Shown here: positions 34,052 to 41,563 of the stretch, piece by piece
How positions within the stretch are numbered: the first letter of the stretch is position 1
How the letters are laid out: each line of letters opens with the position of its first letter
Assembly (NCBI GenBank): GCA_964461115.1
Contig: CAYWSX010000004.1
Coordinates: forward strand, 121,731-185,730
DNA length: 64,000 bases
Origin: RGIG2134 sp964461115
Lineage (GTDB): Bacteria; Cyanobacteriota; Vampirovibrionia; Gastranaerophilales; Gastranaerophilaceae
Direction of reading: 5' to 3'
Made by a program: the position numbers and the translations under genes
The notes under the pieces: generated by a model
Seen by the model: the letters and a program-made list of their open reading frames with translations, nothing else
What the model was told of the DNA's origin: nothing
The model's database searches: none

Positions 34052-35559
34052 TATTTTGCCAGTTCTGTGGTTCTAAACTCTCTGACTACAGTAACTCGAA
34101 TTTGACCCGGATAATCCATTTCATCCTCAATACGCTTAGCGATGTCACGAGCTAATTTAGCAGAAGTAACATCATCAAACATTTCAGGCTGGACAATAAC
34201 GCGAACCTCACGACCTGCCTGTACTGCGAATGACTGTTTTATTCCTTCATAGCTTGTAGCTATTTCTTCAAGTTTCTGTAAACGTTTAATATAAATTTCA
34301 AGAGTGTCTCTTCTTGAGCCCGGACGACCGGCTGAAGCTGCGTCGGCAAGCTTCACGAGAACCGCTTCGATTGTATTAGCGGTAACATCGTCGTGGTGAG
34401 CCTCAATTGCGTGTATTACGTCTTCTTTTTCGCCATAGCGTCTTGCAAGCTCAACACCTAGTTCAATATGCGTACCTTCTTGAGATTGGTCAACCGCCTT
34501 TCCAATGTCATGCAAAAGTCCCGCGCGTTTCGCAACGGCAACATTTGCACCAAGTTCAGCAGCAAGCATGCCCGCTATATGACCAACTTCAAGCGAATGT
34601 TTTAAAACATTCTGCCCATAGCTTGTTCTGTAATATAAACGACCGAGTGTCTTGATAAGCTCTTTATTCAAGCCCATAACACCCATATCAAGGGCGGCAT
34701 TTTCACCCTCTTGCTTAATTTTTTGCTCGATTTCTTCTCTCGCTTTATTAACCATATCCTCAATACGAACAGGGTGTATACGCCCGTCCACAATGAGTTT
34801 TTCAAGAGCAAGTTTTGCGATTTCACGTCTGACAGGATCAAAACCCGATAATACAACCGCTTCCGGAGTATCATCGATAATAAAGTCAACACCTGTAAGT
34901 GTTTCAAGCGTTCTGATATTTCGACCTTCACGTCCAATGATACGACCTTTCATATCGTCAGACGGCAGATTTACGACAGAAACGGTAGATTCAACAACAG
35001 TATCTATCATACATCTTTGCATTGTAGTAGTAAGAATTTCTTTAGCTTTTTCATCAGCTGCTTCTTTTATCTTTGTTTCGTTTTCACGAACTACTTGGTT
35101 AAATTCTTGTGCCAAATCCTGCTTTAGCTGGTCAAGCAATGTTGATTTAGCTTCGTCTCGAGACATACCGGAAATACGCTCAAGTTCACCAACCTGTTTT
35201 GCAACTACTTCAGCCAGATAGTCTTCTTTCTCCATAAGCTCATCCAGCTTTCTGCTCATTTGGTCTTCTTTGTCAGTGGCAGCTTGAATTTTATCCTCGA
35301 GCATATCTTCTTTTTTTGCCACTTTTGACTCTTGTCTTGTTAAGTCGTTTCTTCTCTCTCTTACTTCTTCGTTAAATTTTTCAATTTCATCGCTTAGAGC
35401 TTCCCTAGCCTTGATTTTTGCTTCTTTACGTATAAGCTCCTCACGATTTTTCATTTCGGTTTCAACATTTTTGTTTTGTTCTGATAATTTTTTTGAATTT
35501 GCCCAAAGCACAATACTGATAGCAGCAAAGGCAACAGCAGCAATAACAAAAATTACCAA
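34051..35559 (-). CDS. rny: Ribonuclease Y
   Basis: Protein of 502 residues from a TTG at 35559. N-terminal transmembrane anchor (FVIAAVAFAAISIV), a long coiled coil (residues 20-170), a KH domain (GRIIGREGRNIRTLETLTGV) and an HD domain (LLHDIGKAVDQ, AIEAHHDDV). It starts mRNA decay at the membrane. The start is uncertain: a good GAGGA site (35588-35592) is followed seven bases later by ATC at 35580, in frame seven codons upstream of the TTG, giving a natural N-terminus ETTSLLLVIFVIA. ATC is a rare start. No ribosome site is seen near the TTG. Confidence 0.93.
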   Translation of the reverse strand: MVIFVIAAVAFAAISIVLWANSKKLSEQNKNVETEMKNREELIRKEAKIKAREALSDEIEKFNEEVRERRNDLTRQESKVAKKEDMLEDKIQAATDKEDQMSRKLDELMEKEDYLAEVVAKQVGELERISGMSRDEAKSTLLDQLKQDLAQEFNQVVRENETKIKEAADEKAKEILTTTMQRCMIDTVVESTVSVVNLPSDDMKGRIIGREGRNIRTLETLTGVDFIIDDTPEAVVLSGFDPVRREIAKLALEKLIVDGRIHPVRIEDMVNKAREEIEQKIKQEGENAALDMGVMGLNKELIKTLGRLYYRTSYGQNVLKHSLEVGHIAGMLAAELGANVAVAKRAGLLHDIGKAVDQSQEGTHIELGVELARRYGEKEDVIHAIEAHHDDVTANTIEAVLVKLADAASAGRPGSRRDTLEIYIKRLQKLEEIATSYEGIKQSFAVQAGREVRVIVQPEMFDDVTSAKLARDIAKRIEDEMDYPGQIRVTVVREFRTTELAK

Positions 35560-35857
35560 TAATAAGCTTGTAGTTTCGATTGTTCTGTCCTCATCTTATC
35601 TATATAACATTCTTCCAAAACACCTGAGTGTTCGGATTTGGATTCTGTATTAGGAATTACTTTGAAAGTAATTAGTTCATATATAATAATCTCAATTTTA
35701 TTATTTTAACTAAGCCTATAGTATCATAATTTTACACTTATTTACAAGCATTATTTACATTAAGAAATATTGCAAAAAGCAAAAGTCATAAAGTGTACCC
35801 ACGACACTATTTCGGGGATTTACATCAAAGAGGCTAAGAAACCTACCATATAAGGGG

Positions 35858-35886
35858 TTGACGAATTCAGGCACATAGTGTATAGT
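35858..35886 (+). promoter_or_regulatory. Sigma-70-type promoter
   Basis: TTGACG (35858-35863), 17-bp spacer, TATAGT (35881-35886). It points into a 250-bp stretch holding a possible 36-codon reading frame, a long inverted repeat and then the small gene at 36144. The leader therefore has room for regulation. Confidence 0.5.
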
Positions 35887-35918
35887 AGGAATAGAAAGCA
35901 GATAAAAGAAAGCATTAA

Positions 35919-36029
35919 ATGAAAAAGCACTTTTTACAACAAAATAAATCAAAGCAAAATTCAATGAAAATGCTTTGCTGCCGTGAAAAAGGACACACAG
36001 AAAAGATACTATTTGCAGTCTTTAAATAA
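35919..36029 (+). CDS. Possible short peptide gene
   Basis: ATG at 35919 opens 36 codons ending at TAA 36027-36029, just behind the promoter at 35858. It is lysine-rich with a Cys pair (KMLCCREKGH). The ribosome site is weak (AAGAAAG). It could be a leader peptide or chance. Confidence 0.25.
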   Translation: MKKHFLQQNKSKQNSMKMLCCREKGHTEKILFAVFK

Positions 36030-36061
36030 TTGTACAAATAACACTTAATATTATAATTATA

Positions 36062-36107
36062 AAAAGAACTTGCAAATGACCCCCGAGAAGAAAATGCAAG
36101 TTCTTTT
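36062..36107 (+). promoter_or_regulatory. Long inverted repeat before small gene
   Basis: Arms AAAAGAACTTGCA (36062-36074) and TGCAAGTTCTTTT (36095-36107) match perfectly over 13 bp, with a 20-nt loop containing ACCCCC. The same ACCCCC recurs at 36112-36117, just before the AAGGAG of the next gene. It may be a terminator without a free T-run, or an attenuator that exposes or hides the ribosome site. Confidence 0.45.
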
Positions 36108-36143
36108 CAATTACCCCCAAACCTACCACTAAGGAGAAACAAA

Positions 36144-36311
36144 ATGACTTTAAGAATAAACAGCATAAAATTATTCAACACAATCCCCAAAAATCCCCAA
36201 AATACAAGAATTTCGACAATAAAAAAACCTCTTCCCTGCTATATTCCGATTTCAGACTACATCGGGCCAATATATGAAGACAAATTTATTGCACACAAAA
36301 AATTTAATTAA
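36144..36311 (+). CDS. Small protein of unknown function (55 residues)
   Basis: ATG at 36144 with AAGGAG eight bases upstream, TAA at 36309-36311. The peptide is basic (MTLRINSIKLF, then STIKKPLPCYIP) with one Cys and a tyrosine-rich C-terminal half (SDYIGPIYEDKF). No signal peptide. Length, single Pro-Cys and aromatic tail loosely recall the 56-residue peptide at 54246, but I see no alignment. It is followed by a stem-loop. Confidence 0.5.
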   Translation: MTLRINSIKLFNTIPKNPQNTRISTIKKPLPCYIPISDYIGPIYEDKFIAHKKFN

Positions 36312-36347
36312 TAAGTAAATTCTTTTAAATCACAACCTCTAAAATAT

Positions 36348-36376
36348 AACCGGGTGGGAAAATTTCCGACCCGGTT
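36348..36376 (+). terminator. Stem-loop after the small gene
   Basis: AACCGGGT (36348-36355) / ACCCGGTT (36369-36376) with inner GGAAA/TTTCC pairing. It has little T-run downstream, so termination is probable but not certain. Confidence 0.55.
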
Positions 36377-36446
36377 ATTGATAGCAATAATATACTTTAT
36401 TTTTTAAGTGTTATATAATTAGAATTAAACAAATCAGGAGATTAAA

Positions 36447-37862
36447 ATGATGAAAAAGATGAAAAAGATTCAAACAATAAACTATGTAGAATACAAACTG
36501 GGGAACTTCAGCATTCTAAGGATAAAAAATAAAGGCAAACAATATAAGCTTTATTTTCTGTCAATTCCTTTTCTTTTTATTTCAAAATCAACAATGCGCA
36601 GAATTATCTCCATGAAGAATAGCCCTATCCTGCTGAAAGAAATATTTAAAAATGACCATAGTGAAAAAATGTCCCCATTTTTTACACCAACAGAATCCAC
36701 TTACAAAAGAAAACCAAATGATACAAAACTTATTTCATATTACTTGCCGCAATTTCATCCCACAGAGCTTAATAACAAAAACTTTGGACGCGGGTTTACG
36801 GAATGGACAAATGTAACCAAAGCTGTTCCGCATTTTAACGGGCACCATCAACCACAATTACCTATTGATGTTGGCTTTTATGATCTGACTCATGATGATG
36901 TAATGTATAGGCAGATTGAACTTGCTAAAATGTATGGGATATATGGGTTTTGTTTTTATTATTATTGGTTTTCAGGGGAAAATCCGCTTGAAATTCCCAT
37001 CAAAAACTGGTTAAATAACAAAGAATTAAACTTCCCGTTTTGTTTTTGTTGGGCTAACGACAATTGGTCAAAACTCTGGGACGGCGGAACAAAAGAAATT
37101 ATTTTAGAACAAAAGATTTGTGAAGATGACGATGAAAAATTTTTCAATGACATTCTTCCTTACTTTAAAGATGAACGATACATTAAAATAGACAACAAAC
37201 CGTTTTTTGCCATATACCGACCAACTCTTTTTGAGTTTAGCGAAGTTTCTGCTCAAGCCAGCCCCTTGAAAAAACCTTTAACTGAAGAGGCTTTGAGGCA
37301 ATTCGGAAAGGAGCGTTGTTTGTTATTTATGGAGCGATTGGACAAACTTGCTAAGGAACACGGGTTTGACGGCATATATTTTTGTTGCAATAATGTTGAC
37401 AATTTTAGTCAACACAAAGAATGGGGATTCGATGCATTGGTAGAATTTCCGCCTCATGGAATGAAGGAGCAAAAATACGATATTTTACCTCCGTATTGTA
37501 ATGAAAAATACAGTTGCTCGGTAATCGACATGGAAGACTATATAAAAAATAAAAAATATTTTTATGATACAGATGACAGTACCGTAATTAAAGCGCTCTT
37601 TCCATCTTGGGACAATACAGCAAGAAAAGCATATACAAATGGCCTGGTATTTCACGGGGAAACACCTGAATTGTATAAACAATGGTTGTCAGATCTTATA
37701 AAGTGGACAAAATCGAATCGCAAACAAGATGAACAATTTGTGTTTATAAATGCCTGGAATGAATGGGCAGAAGGCGCCCATCTTGAGCCGGACAGCAAAT
37801 ACGGATACGCATATTTGCAAGCGACAAAAGAAGCACTAGAAGAAAATTCCAGCGAAGAATAA
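36447..37862 (+). CDS. WbsX-like (GH99-type) glycan protein
   Basis: Protein of 471 residues. After a basic N-terminal region (1-90) it has the WbsX/GH99-like core: ISYYLPQFHPTELNN, FGRGFTEWTNVTKA, YGIYGFCFYYYWFSG, FPFCFCWANDNWSKLWDG and FINAWNEWAEGAHLEPD. Such proteins are found in polysaccharide and O-antigen loci and are predicted to cut or build glycans. There are no other sugar genes beside it, and no signal peptide is evident. Promoter features: TATAAT at 36414-36419 and a CAGGAG site. Confidence 0.85.
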   Translation: MMKKMKKIQTINYVEYKLGNFSILRIKNKGKQYKLYFLSIPFLFISKSTMRRIISMKNSPILLKEIFKNDHSEKMSPFFTPTESTYKRKPNDTKLISYYLPQFHPTELNNKNFGRGFTEWTNVTKAVPHFNGHHQPQLPIDVGFYDLTHDDVMYRQIELAKMYGIYGFCFYYYWFSGENPLEIPIKNWLNNKELNFPFCFCWANDNWSKLWDGGTKEIILEQKICEDDDEKFFNDILPYFKDERYIKIDNKPFFAIYRPTLFEFSEVSAQASPLKKPLTEEALRQFGKERCLLFMERLDKLAKEHGFDGIYFCCNNVDNFSQHKEWGFDALVEFPPHGMKEQKYDILPPYCNEKYSCSVIDMEDYIKNKKYFYDTDDSTVIKALFPSWDNTARKAYTNGLVFHGETPELYKQWLSDLIKWTKSNRKQDEQFVFINAWNEWAEGAHLEPDSKYGYAYLQATKEALEENSSEE

Positions 37863-37910
37863 CTCAAGCAACACTTGTTAAAAGAATCACGAGATACTTA
37901 TAGATATTAC

Positions 37911-37941
37911 AAAGAGCCTCAAATCAGGCTCTTTGTTTTTT
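37911..37941 (+). terminator. Intrinsic terminator of the WbsX-like gene
   Basis: AAAGAGCCT (37911-37919) / AGGCTCTTT (37926-37934), loop CAAATC, followed by GTTTTTT. It sits between the convergent WbsX-like gene and the last gene of the membrane-protein array and can serve the forward transcript. Confidence 0.85.
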
Positions 37942-37947
37942 GATATT

Positions 37948-38400
37948 TCAACGCCGTGTTTTTCTGGTGATGTTACACTCTTTCGCGCTATCATCCCACT
38001 GCCAACGCTGCTTAATGCAGGTTTCTTTTGTGATAACAATTTTGCCCTGTTTTGTGTTAATGGTAAGCCCCTCGGCGCAATTTCCTATTTCTAAACAGTC
38101 ATTAAATTTCAAATTGCTTTGAAGCTGCGGAACATTTTCAGGCAGCCAAAAATAGCCTATAAGCAGCAAAATAACCAAAAGTTTAATCCCAACTACCGTT
38201 CTGACGAAAAACTGCGCCCACAAAATCAAAAGCATTAACACTGACAATAATATAAAAATCAATGAGTAGAAATTATATTTATTCAGCCCCACAACAAGCG
38301 CCGAAGAAGCCTGAAACGCATAACCGACAATATAAATCGTGCATAATGCAAAAAATAAAAAATATAAAAACTTACGCAAAAAATAATAAAAATTTTTCAT
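37948..38400 (-). CDS. Array gene 6: membrane protein, four-cysteine type
   Basis: Protein of 150 residues from the ATG at 38400 (the frame is open further to a TTG at 38457; ATG 38415 is also possible). Three or four transmembrane segments are followed by a C-terminal outer part with the pattern CLEIGNCAEG, ETCIKQRWQW and KECNIT. Cysteine spacing and the Trp-rich CxxxxWxW segment match array genes 1 and 3. No close ribosome site is visible. It is the last gene of the array and the most diverged copy of its type. Function is unknown; membrane immunity protein is one possibility. Confidence 0.65.
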   Translation of the reverse strand: MKNFYYFLRKFLYFLFFALCTIYIVGYAFQASSALVVGLNKYNFYSLIFILLSVLMLLILWAQFFVRTVVGIKLLVILLLIGYFWLPENVPQLQSNLKFNDCLEIGNCAEGLTINTKQGKIVITKETCIKQRWQWDDSAKECNITRKTRR

Positions 38401-38426
38401 AAATTTATTATACATCAATATATATT

Positions 38427-38831
38427 TTAATTTTTTAAATTTCCCACATAACTGCAATCACCTGTATCAACGCAGTGATCAAACTCATATATATACCTGA
38501 CAGAAGGTAAATGTTTTGAAGCAAGAAGAAATATCAAAAACAAGAGGACATATAAAATTCGCAGCTTTTTATTATTCCAAAAAAATACAATCCAAATCCC
38601 GACAAGCAGGACTGTACAAATTACAAGATAAAAAACAACTTGCCAATCCAATTCAGAAATAGCAACTATTCCCACAACCATACCAAAAATTAAGGAGAAA
38701 AATATGCAAAAAATTAATTTTATCATATACGAGCAAATCCGATATAACTTTTTGGCAAAAGCAATGAAACTCTTAGATAAATCATTCATATTTTTATCAC
38801 TTTCTTGTGTCGCATGCATTTCTTTTCTCAT
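38427..38831 (-). CDS. Array gene 5: membrane protein, short C-terminus
   Basis: Protein of 134 residues with three transmembrane segments. The C-terminus has FDHCVDTGDCSYVGNLKN: the first two cysteines of the four-cysteine type, then it stops before the second CxxxxWxW half. It overlaps array gene 4 by 35 bp and its frame reaches past the start of gene 6. It looks like a copy cut short, perhaps still made. The start may be the ATG at 38819 rather than 38831. Confidence 0.6.
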   Translation of the reverse strand: MRKEMHATQESDKNMNDLSKSFIAFAKKLYRICSYMIKLIFCIFFSLIFGMVVGIVAISELDWQVVFYLVICTVLLVGIWIVFFWNNKKLRILYVLLFLIFLLASKHLPSVRYIYEFDHCVDTGDCSYVGNLKN

Positions 38832-39213
38832 CCCAAGTAAAGTTCATTTCCTCGCATACGCTTTTGTTCATGATTTTTCCTGAAAAAAGCATTCCCCGGG
38901 AAGCATAACCATATTCCGCCATATAGTCTCTATCCAGCGCCTGTTTTACTAATAGAATATATAAAAGAAAAAGAATTACATATATGATTTTTGTAGTTAA
39001 TTTTGTTTTTTTAAACAGCAAAACCCAAAAACCAAACAAAATAAATAAGAAAAATATAAATAGCAAAATATTAACTAATATATTCTTACTTAAAATTACT
39101 AAATAAAAGGAAAGCATACAATCGAAGAAGGTGAAAACCAAGCCCAATAGAACTTTTAAAGAGATTAGCAAAATCTTCCAAATGAGTTTAATAATTACTT
39201 TGAAACTTTTCAT
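38797..39213 (-). CDS. Array gene 4: membrane protein, two-cysteine type
   Basis: Protein of 138 residues with three transmembrane segments (LLGLVFTFFDCMLSFYLV and others). The C-terminus reads EYGYASRGM, MNKSVCEEMNFTWDEKRN and ACDTRK, nearly identical in pattern to array gene 2 (VCEEMKFTWDRKKNACDTRK region). The 24 bases before the start resemble those before array gene 1, indicating module duplication. It overlaps gene 5 by 35 bp. Confidence 0.65.
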   Translation of the reverse strand: MKSFKVIIKLIWKILLISLKVLLGLVFTFFDCMLSFYLVILSKNILVNILLFIFFLFILFGFWVLLFKKTKLTTKIIYVILFLLYILLVKQALDRDYMAEYGYASRGMLFSGKIMNKSVCEEMNFTWDEKRNACDTRK

Positions 39214-39267
39214 TCTTAAATTTTAACACAGTGGATTTATATTATAACTCGATTCGTTTTTTTGCAA

Positions 39268-39552
39268 CTATCTGCTTCCTGCTCTGACATCACAGGATTT
39301 CCTTTCTTCGTTCCAGCTCCAGTTATATTTTAGACAATTTTCTTTATTTATTACCACCCGCTCGCCTTGAGGATTTCTGACTGCAACTCCTTCCTTGCAT
39401 ATTCCAACATCAAGACAAACCTCAAGATCATCTGTCTCAACAAAGATTACCATAAGAATAACAAAAGAAACCAAACCAAAAAGAATCCAGCCAATTAATT
39501 GAAGGAAAAAAACAAGTAATCTTCTTAAATTTTCAATTTTCTTGTATCGCAT
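39268..39552 (-). CDS. Array gene 3: membrane protein, four-cysteine type
   Basis: Protein of 94 residues with a single transmembrane segment (LIGWILFGLVSFVILMVIF) and a C-terminal part CLDVGICKEGVAV, INKENCLKYNWSWNEE and KSCDVRAGSR. The last 30 residues equal those of array gene 1 almost exactly and the DNA is identical for 65 bp. AGGAAG lies eight bases upstream of the ATG. It overlaps array gene 2 by 28 bp. Confidence 0.65.
   Translation of the reverse strand: MRYKKIENLRRLLVFFLQLIGWILFGLVSFVILMVIFVETDDLEVCLDVGICKEGVAVRNPQGERVVINKENCLKYNWSWNEERKSCDVRAGSR
39269..39333. repeat. 65-bp perfect direct repeat, copy 1
   Basis: Identical to 39974-40038, 705 bp away. It covers the 3' end of array gene 3 and the matching 3' end of array gene 1. 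The identity shows a recent tandem duplication or gene conversion. Confidence 0.9.
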
Positions 39553-39998
39553 GCATTTTTCTTCCTATCCCAAGTAAATTTCATCTCCTCGCAAACTTTT
39601 TCGTTCATGATTTTTCCATAAACAAACATTCCCTTCGGTGCATAACCATGTTCTACCCACCAGTCAACATCGTTAGCTTGTTTGAAAACAGGCATATACA
39701 AAGTAAAAAGAATAGCATAGATAATTTTTGTACGTTTAGTGGTCTTTTTAAAAAGCAAAACCCAAAAACCCAGCCATACATAAAAAAACAGTAAAGTAGC
39801 CAAAACATTGACAAACCAATATGGCGTTATCACAATAACTGCCGTTGACCACCCGACAATCACCAATGAAAAGAATAAACCCAAAAATACTTTAACTAAA
39901 ATCTTTATTGTAATGTAGAGTTCAGTCAAAAAAGGTTTTATATTTTCAGAAAAATTGTTCGGATTTTTACAGTTATCTGCTTCCTGCTCTGACATCAC
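39525..39998 (-). CDS. Array gene 2: membrane protein, two-cysteine type
   Basis: Protein of 157 residues. A polar N-terminus (MMSEQEADNCKN) comes before three transmembrane segments. The C-terminus has EHGYAPKGM, MNEKVCEEMKFTWDRKKN and ACDTRKLKI, matching array gene 4. It overlaps gene 1 by 26 bp and gene 3 by 28 bp, so the genes are probably translated from one message. Confidence 0.65.
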   Translation of the reverse strand: MMSEQEADNCKNPNNFSENIKPFLTELYITIKILVKVFLGLFFSLVIVGWSTAVIVITPYWFVNVLATLLFFYVWLGFWVLLFKKTTKRTKIIYAILFTLYMPVFKQANDVDWWVEHGYAPKGMFVYGKIMNEKVCEEMKFTWDRKKNACDTRKLKI

Positions 39999-40398
39999 AG
40001 GATTTCCTTTCTTCGTTCCAGCTCCAGTTATATTTTAGGCAATTTTCTTTGTTGATTTTTACTATATTTCCCTCGGCATTTCTAATTTCTAGTCCTTCCT
40101 TGCAAATGCCAATATCAAGACATGTATCCTTCGCAAAAGCTCTTTTGACTTTCGGCAATTTGGCAACTACAAATATATGGATTAGAATAAGTATACAGAA
40201 AATTATCTTCACATGTTTTTCAGTTTTAAAGAAGATAATATATAAAAATCCTATAATAATAAAAAATGAAGCAAGTACATACAAAAAGGCTTGATAATGA
40301 TATCGTTCATTCAGCAAAATAGTATAAGCGCTCAAACACAAAATAAGCGATATAAAAACAGAGAAAAATAATTTTACAATAAAAAACAAACTTTTCAT
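39973..40398 (-). CDS. Array gene 1: membrane protein, four-cysteine type
   Basis: Protein of 141 residues with three transmembrane segments. The C-terminal part has CLDIGICKEGLEI, INKENCLKYNWSWNEE and KSCDVRAGSR. It is the array gene nearest to the MuF-like gene, 24 bp downstream of it on the same strand. If the MuF-like protein is a toxin, this position is where an immunity gene would be expected. Confidence 0.65.
   Translation of the reverse strand: MKSLFFIVKLFFSVFISLILCLSAYTILLNERYHYQAFLYVLASFFIIIGFLYIIFFKTEKHVKIIFCILILIHIFVVAKLPKVKRAFAKDTCLDIGICKEGLEIRNAEGNIVKINKENCLKYNWSWNEERKSCDVRAGSR
39974..40038. repeat. 65-bp perfect direct repeat, copy 2
   Basis: Second copy of the repeat at 39269-39333, inside the end of array gene 1. 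Confidence 0.9.
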
Positions 40399-40422
40399 TC
40401 TTAAATTTTAACACATAATTGC

Positions 40423-41406
40423 TTACCAATAACGTTCAGGTAATCCATTAGGCCTTTTATATTTTAATAAATCACCACAACTTGTTCCTGGATAAGATTT
40501 ACCTTGCTCACGACCCTCTTTATTTGCGTCCATATCTCGGCTCGCATCTTCAATCTGTTCGATTAAATCCTCACCCTGAAATATAACTTTTCTTGTCCCC
40601 TCTTCCAATTCTCGAAACAAGCTCATAGCAATAGCAACGAATTCACCGTTTAATCCCCTTTGCGCAGCTTGACAATTGGCTTTCGCATGAAAATATTTAT
40701 CCCCATCTATTGTATCAGCTTCAACCATATCATTATAATTGCGGGCAAAATCTCCAAGCGCATTGTCCCATTTCGCCGCCCTATCTAATATATCCTGCGC
40801 TCTTCCATTAAAAAAGTTCCCTCCTTTAGTTTTTATTTTGCCAAATAAATTATACATAGTATCAACTAGCTGATTTTTTAAAGAAACTGCATTATAGATT
40901 TCTTCTTTTAATTGTTCAATAAGCTCTCCGCAATCGCACGGTTCATCGTCATCATCTTCGTCTTGGGCGGTTTGAGAGACAGTGACGTAGCATTTGCAGT
41001 TCGGATGCGGGCGATTCGGAATATCGCCCTCCTCTCCGAACACTGTACCGTCAAGCGTCTCACACGTATCACAAGCATTGGGTTCTGTGTTCCAGATAAA
41101 CTTGAAGTTGCTGATACCTCCTTTCAAAAGGAGCTCAGAGGTTTTTTGAGCCTCTGTATCGGCAGCGTCAGTTATATTATAATCACTTAACGCTTTGTAA
41201 CGGTACAGGGATTTTCCGATTTTTTCCGCATTATGATAATTTTTTATCAACTCATCTCTTTCGGGATTTTCTTTTGGTGAATTTTTGTAATCGATAAGTA
41301 TTTTATTTTGAATCTTTTTCAAATCTATAAGTATCGGCGGGATTTCTCCTACATTATTTTTATTATTCAAAGTTTTCAATATTCTATTTTTCAAATTATT
41401 TGTCAT
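40423..41406 (-). CDS. MuF-like phage head protein with toxin-like C-terminal domain
   Basis: Protein of 327 residues; AAAGG lies before the ATG. Residues about 80-142 carry the phage head morphogenesis (MuF/SPP1 gp7) pattern: FKFIWNTEPNACDTCETLDG (W105, C112, C115), VFGEE and RPHPNCKCYV (H134, C137, C139). An acidic Cys-containing linker (DEDDDDEPCDCGE) and a helical region follow. Residues about 235-327 form a separate domain: DKYFHAKANCQAAQRG, SLFRELEEGTRKV, DASRDMDANKEGREQG, then KRPNGLPERYW. From memory this resembles C-terminal domains at the ends of polymorphic toxins, but I cannot name it. No other phage gene is near. Six small membrane genes follow on the same strand. Confidence 0.7.
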   Translation of the reverse strand: MTNNLKNRILKTLNNKNNVGEIPPILIDLKKIQNKILIDYKNSPKENPERDELIKNYHNAEKIGKSLYRYKALSDYNITDAADTEAQKTSELLLKGGISNFKFIWNTEPNACDTCETLDGTVFGEEGDIPNRPHPNCKCYVTVSQTAQDEDDDDEPCDCGELIEQLKEEIYNAVSLKNQLVDTMYNLFGKIKTKGGNFFNGRAQDILDRAAKWDNALGDFARNYNDMVEADTIDGDKYFHAKANCQAAQRGLNGEFVAIAMSLFRELEEGTRKVIFQGEDLIEQIEDASRDMDANKEGREQGKSYPGTSCGDLLKYKRPNGLPERYW

Positions 41407-41517
41407 TTTATACCTTTCATCTTGTTAATTTTTTGTGTAACATGCTTTCGATATTCATAATAACATATTTATAAACACTTGTCAACATATAAACGTAAAT
41501 TAATTTCCGATATAGCA

Positions 41518-41542
41518 AAAAAGCGCCCGTGAGGCGCTTTTT
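41518..41542. terminator. Intrinsic terminator after dapL
   Basis: AAAAAGCGCC / GGCGCTTTTT around CGTGA; it lies 21 bp beyond the reverse dapL stop. Confidence 0.85.
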
Positions 41543-41563
41543 GTCAGTTTAGAATTTTGATTT

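Noticed and set aside
35755..35964. Reverse-strand open frame of 69 codons in the gap after rny
   Set aside because: No ribosome site, unusual composition, and it lies antisense to the promoter and leader at 35858; I treat it as chance.
35893..36110. 6S RNA, SRP RNA or riboswitch in the leader after the promoter at 35858
   Set aside because: I looked for their conserved motifs and did not find them; only the simple inverted repeat is supported.
40423..41406. A prophage around the MuF-like gene
   Set aside because: No terminase, portal, capsid, tail, integrase or lysis gene is present on either side, so a whole prophage is not supported.
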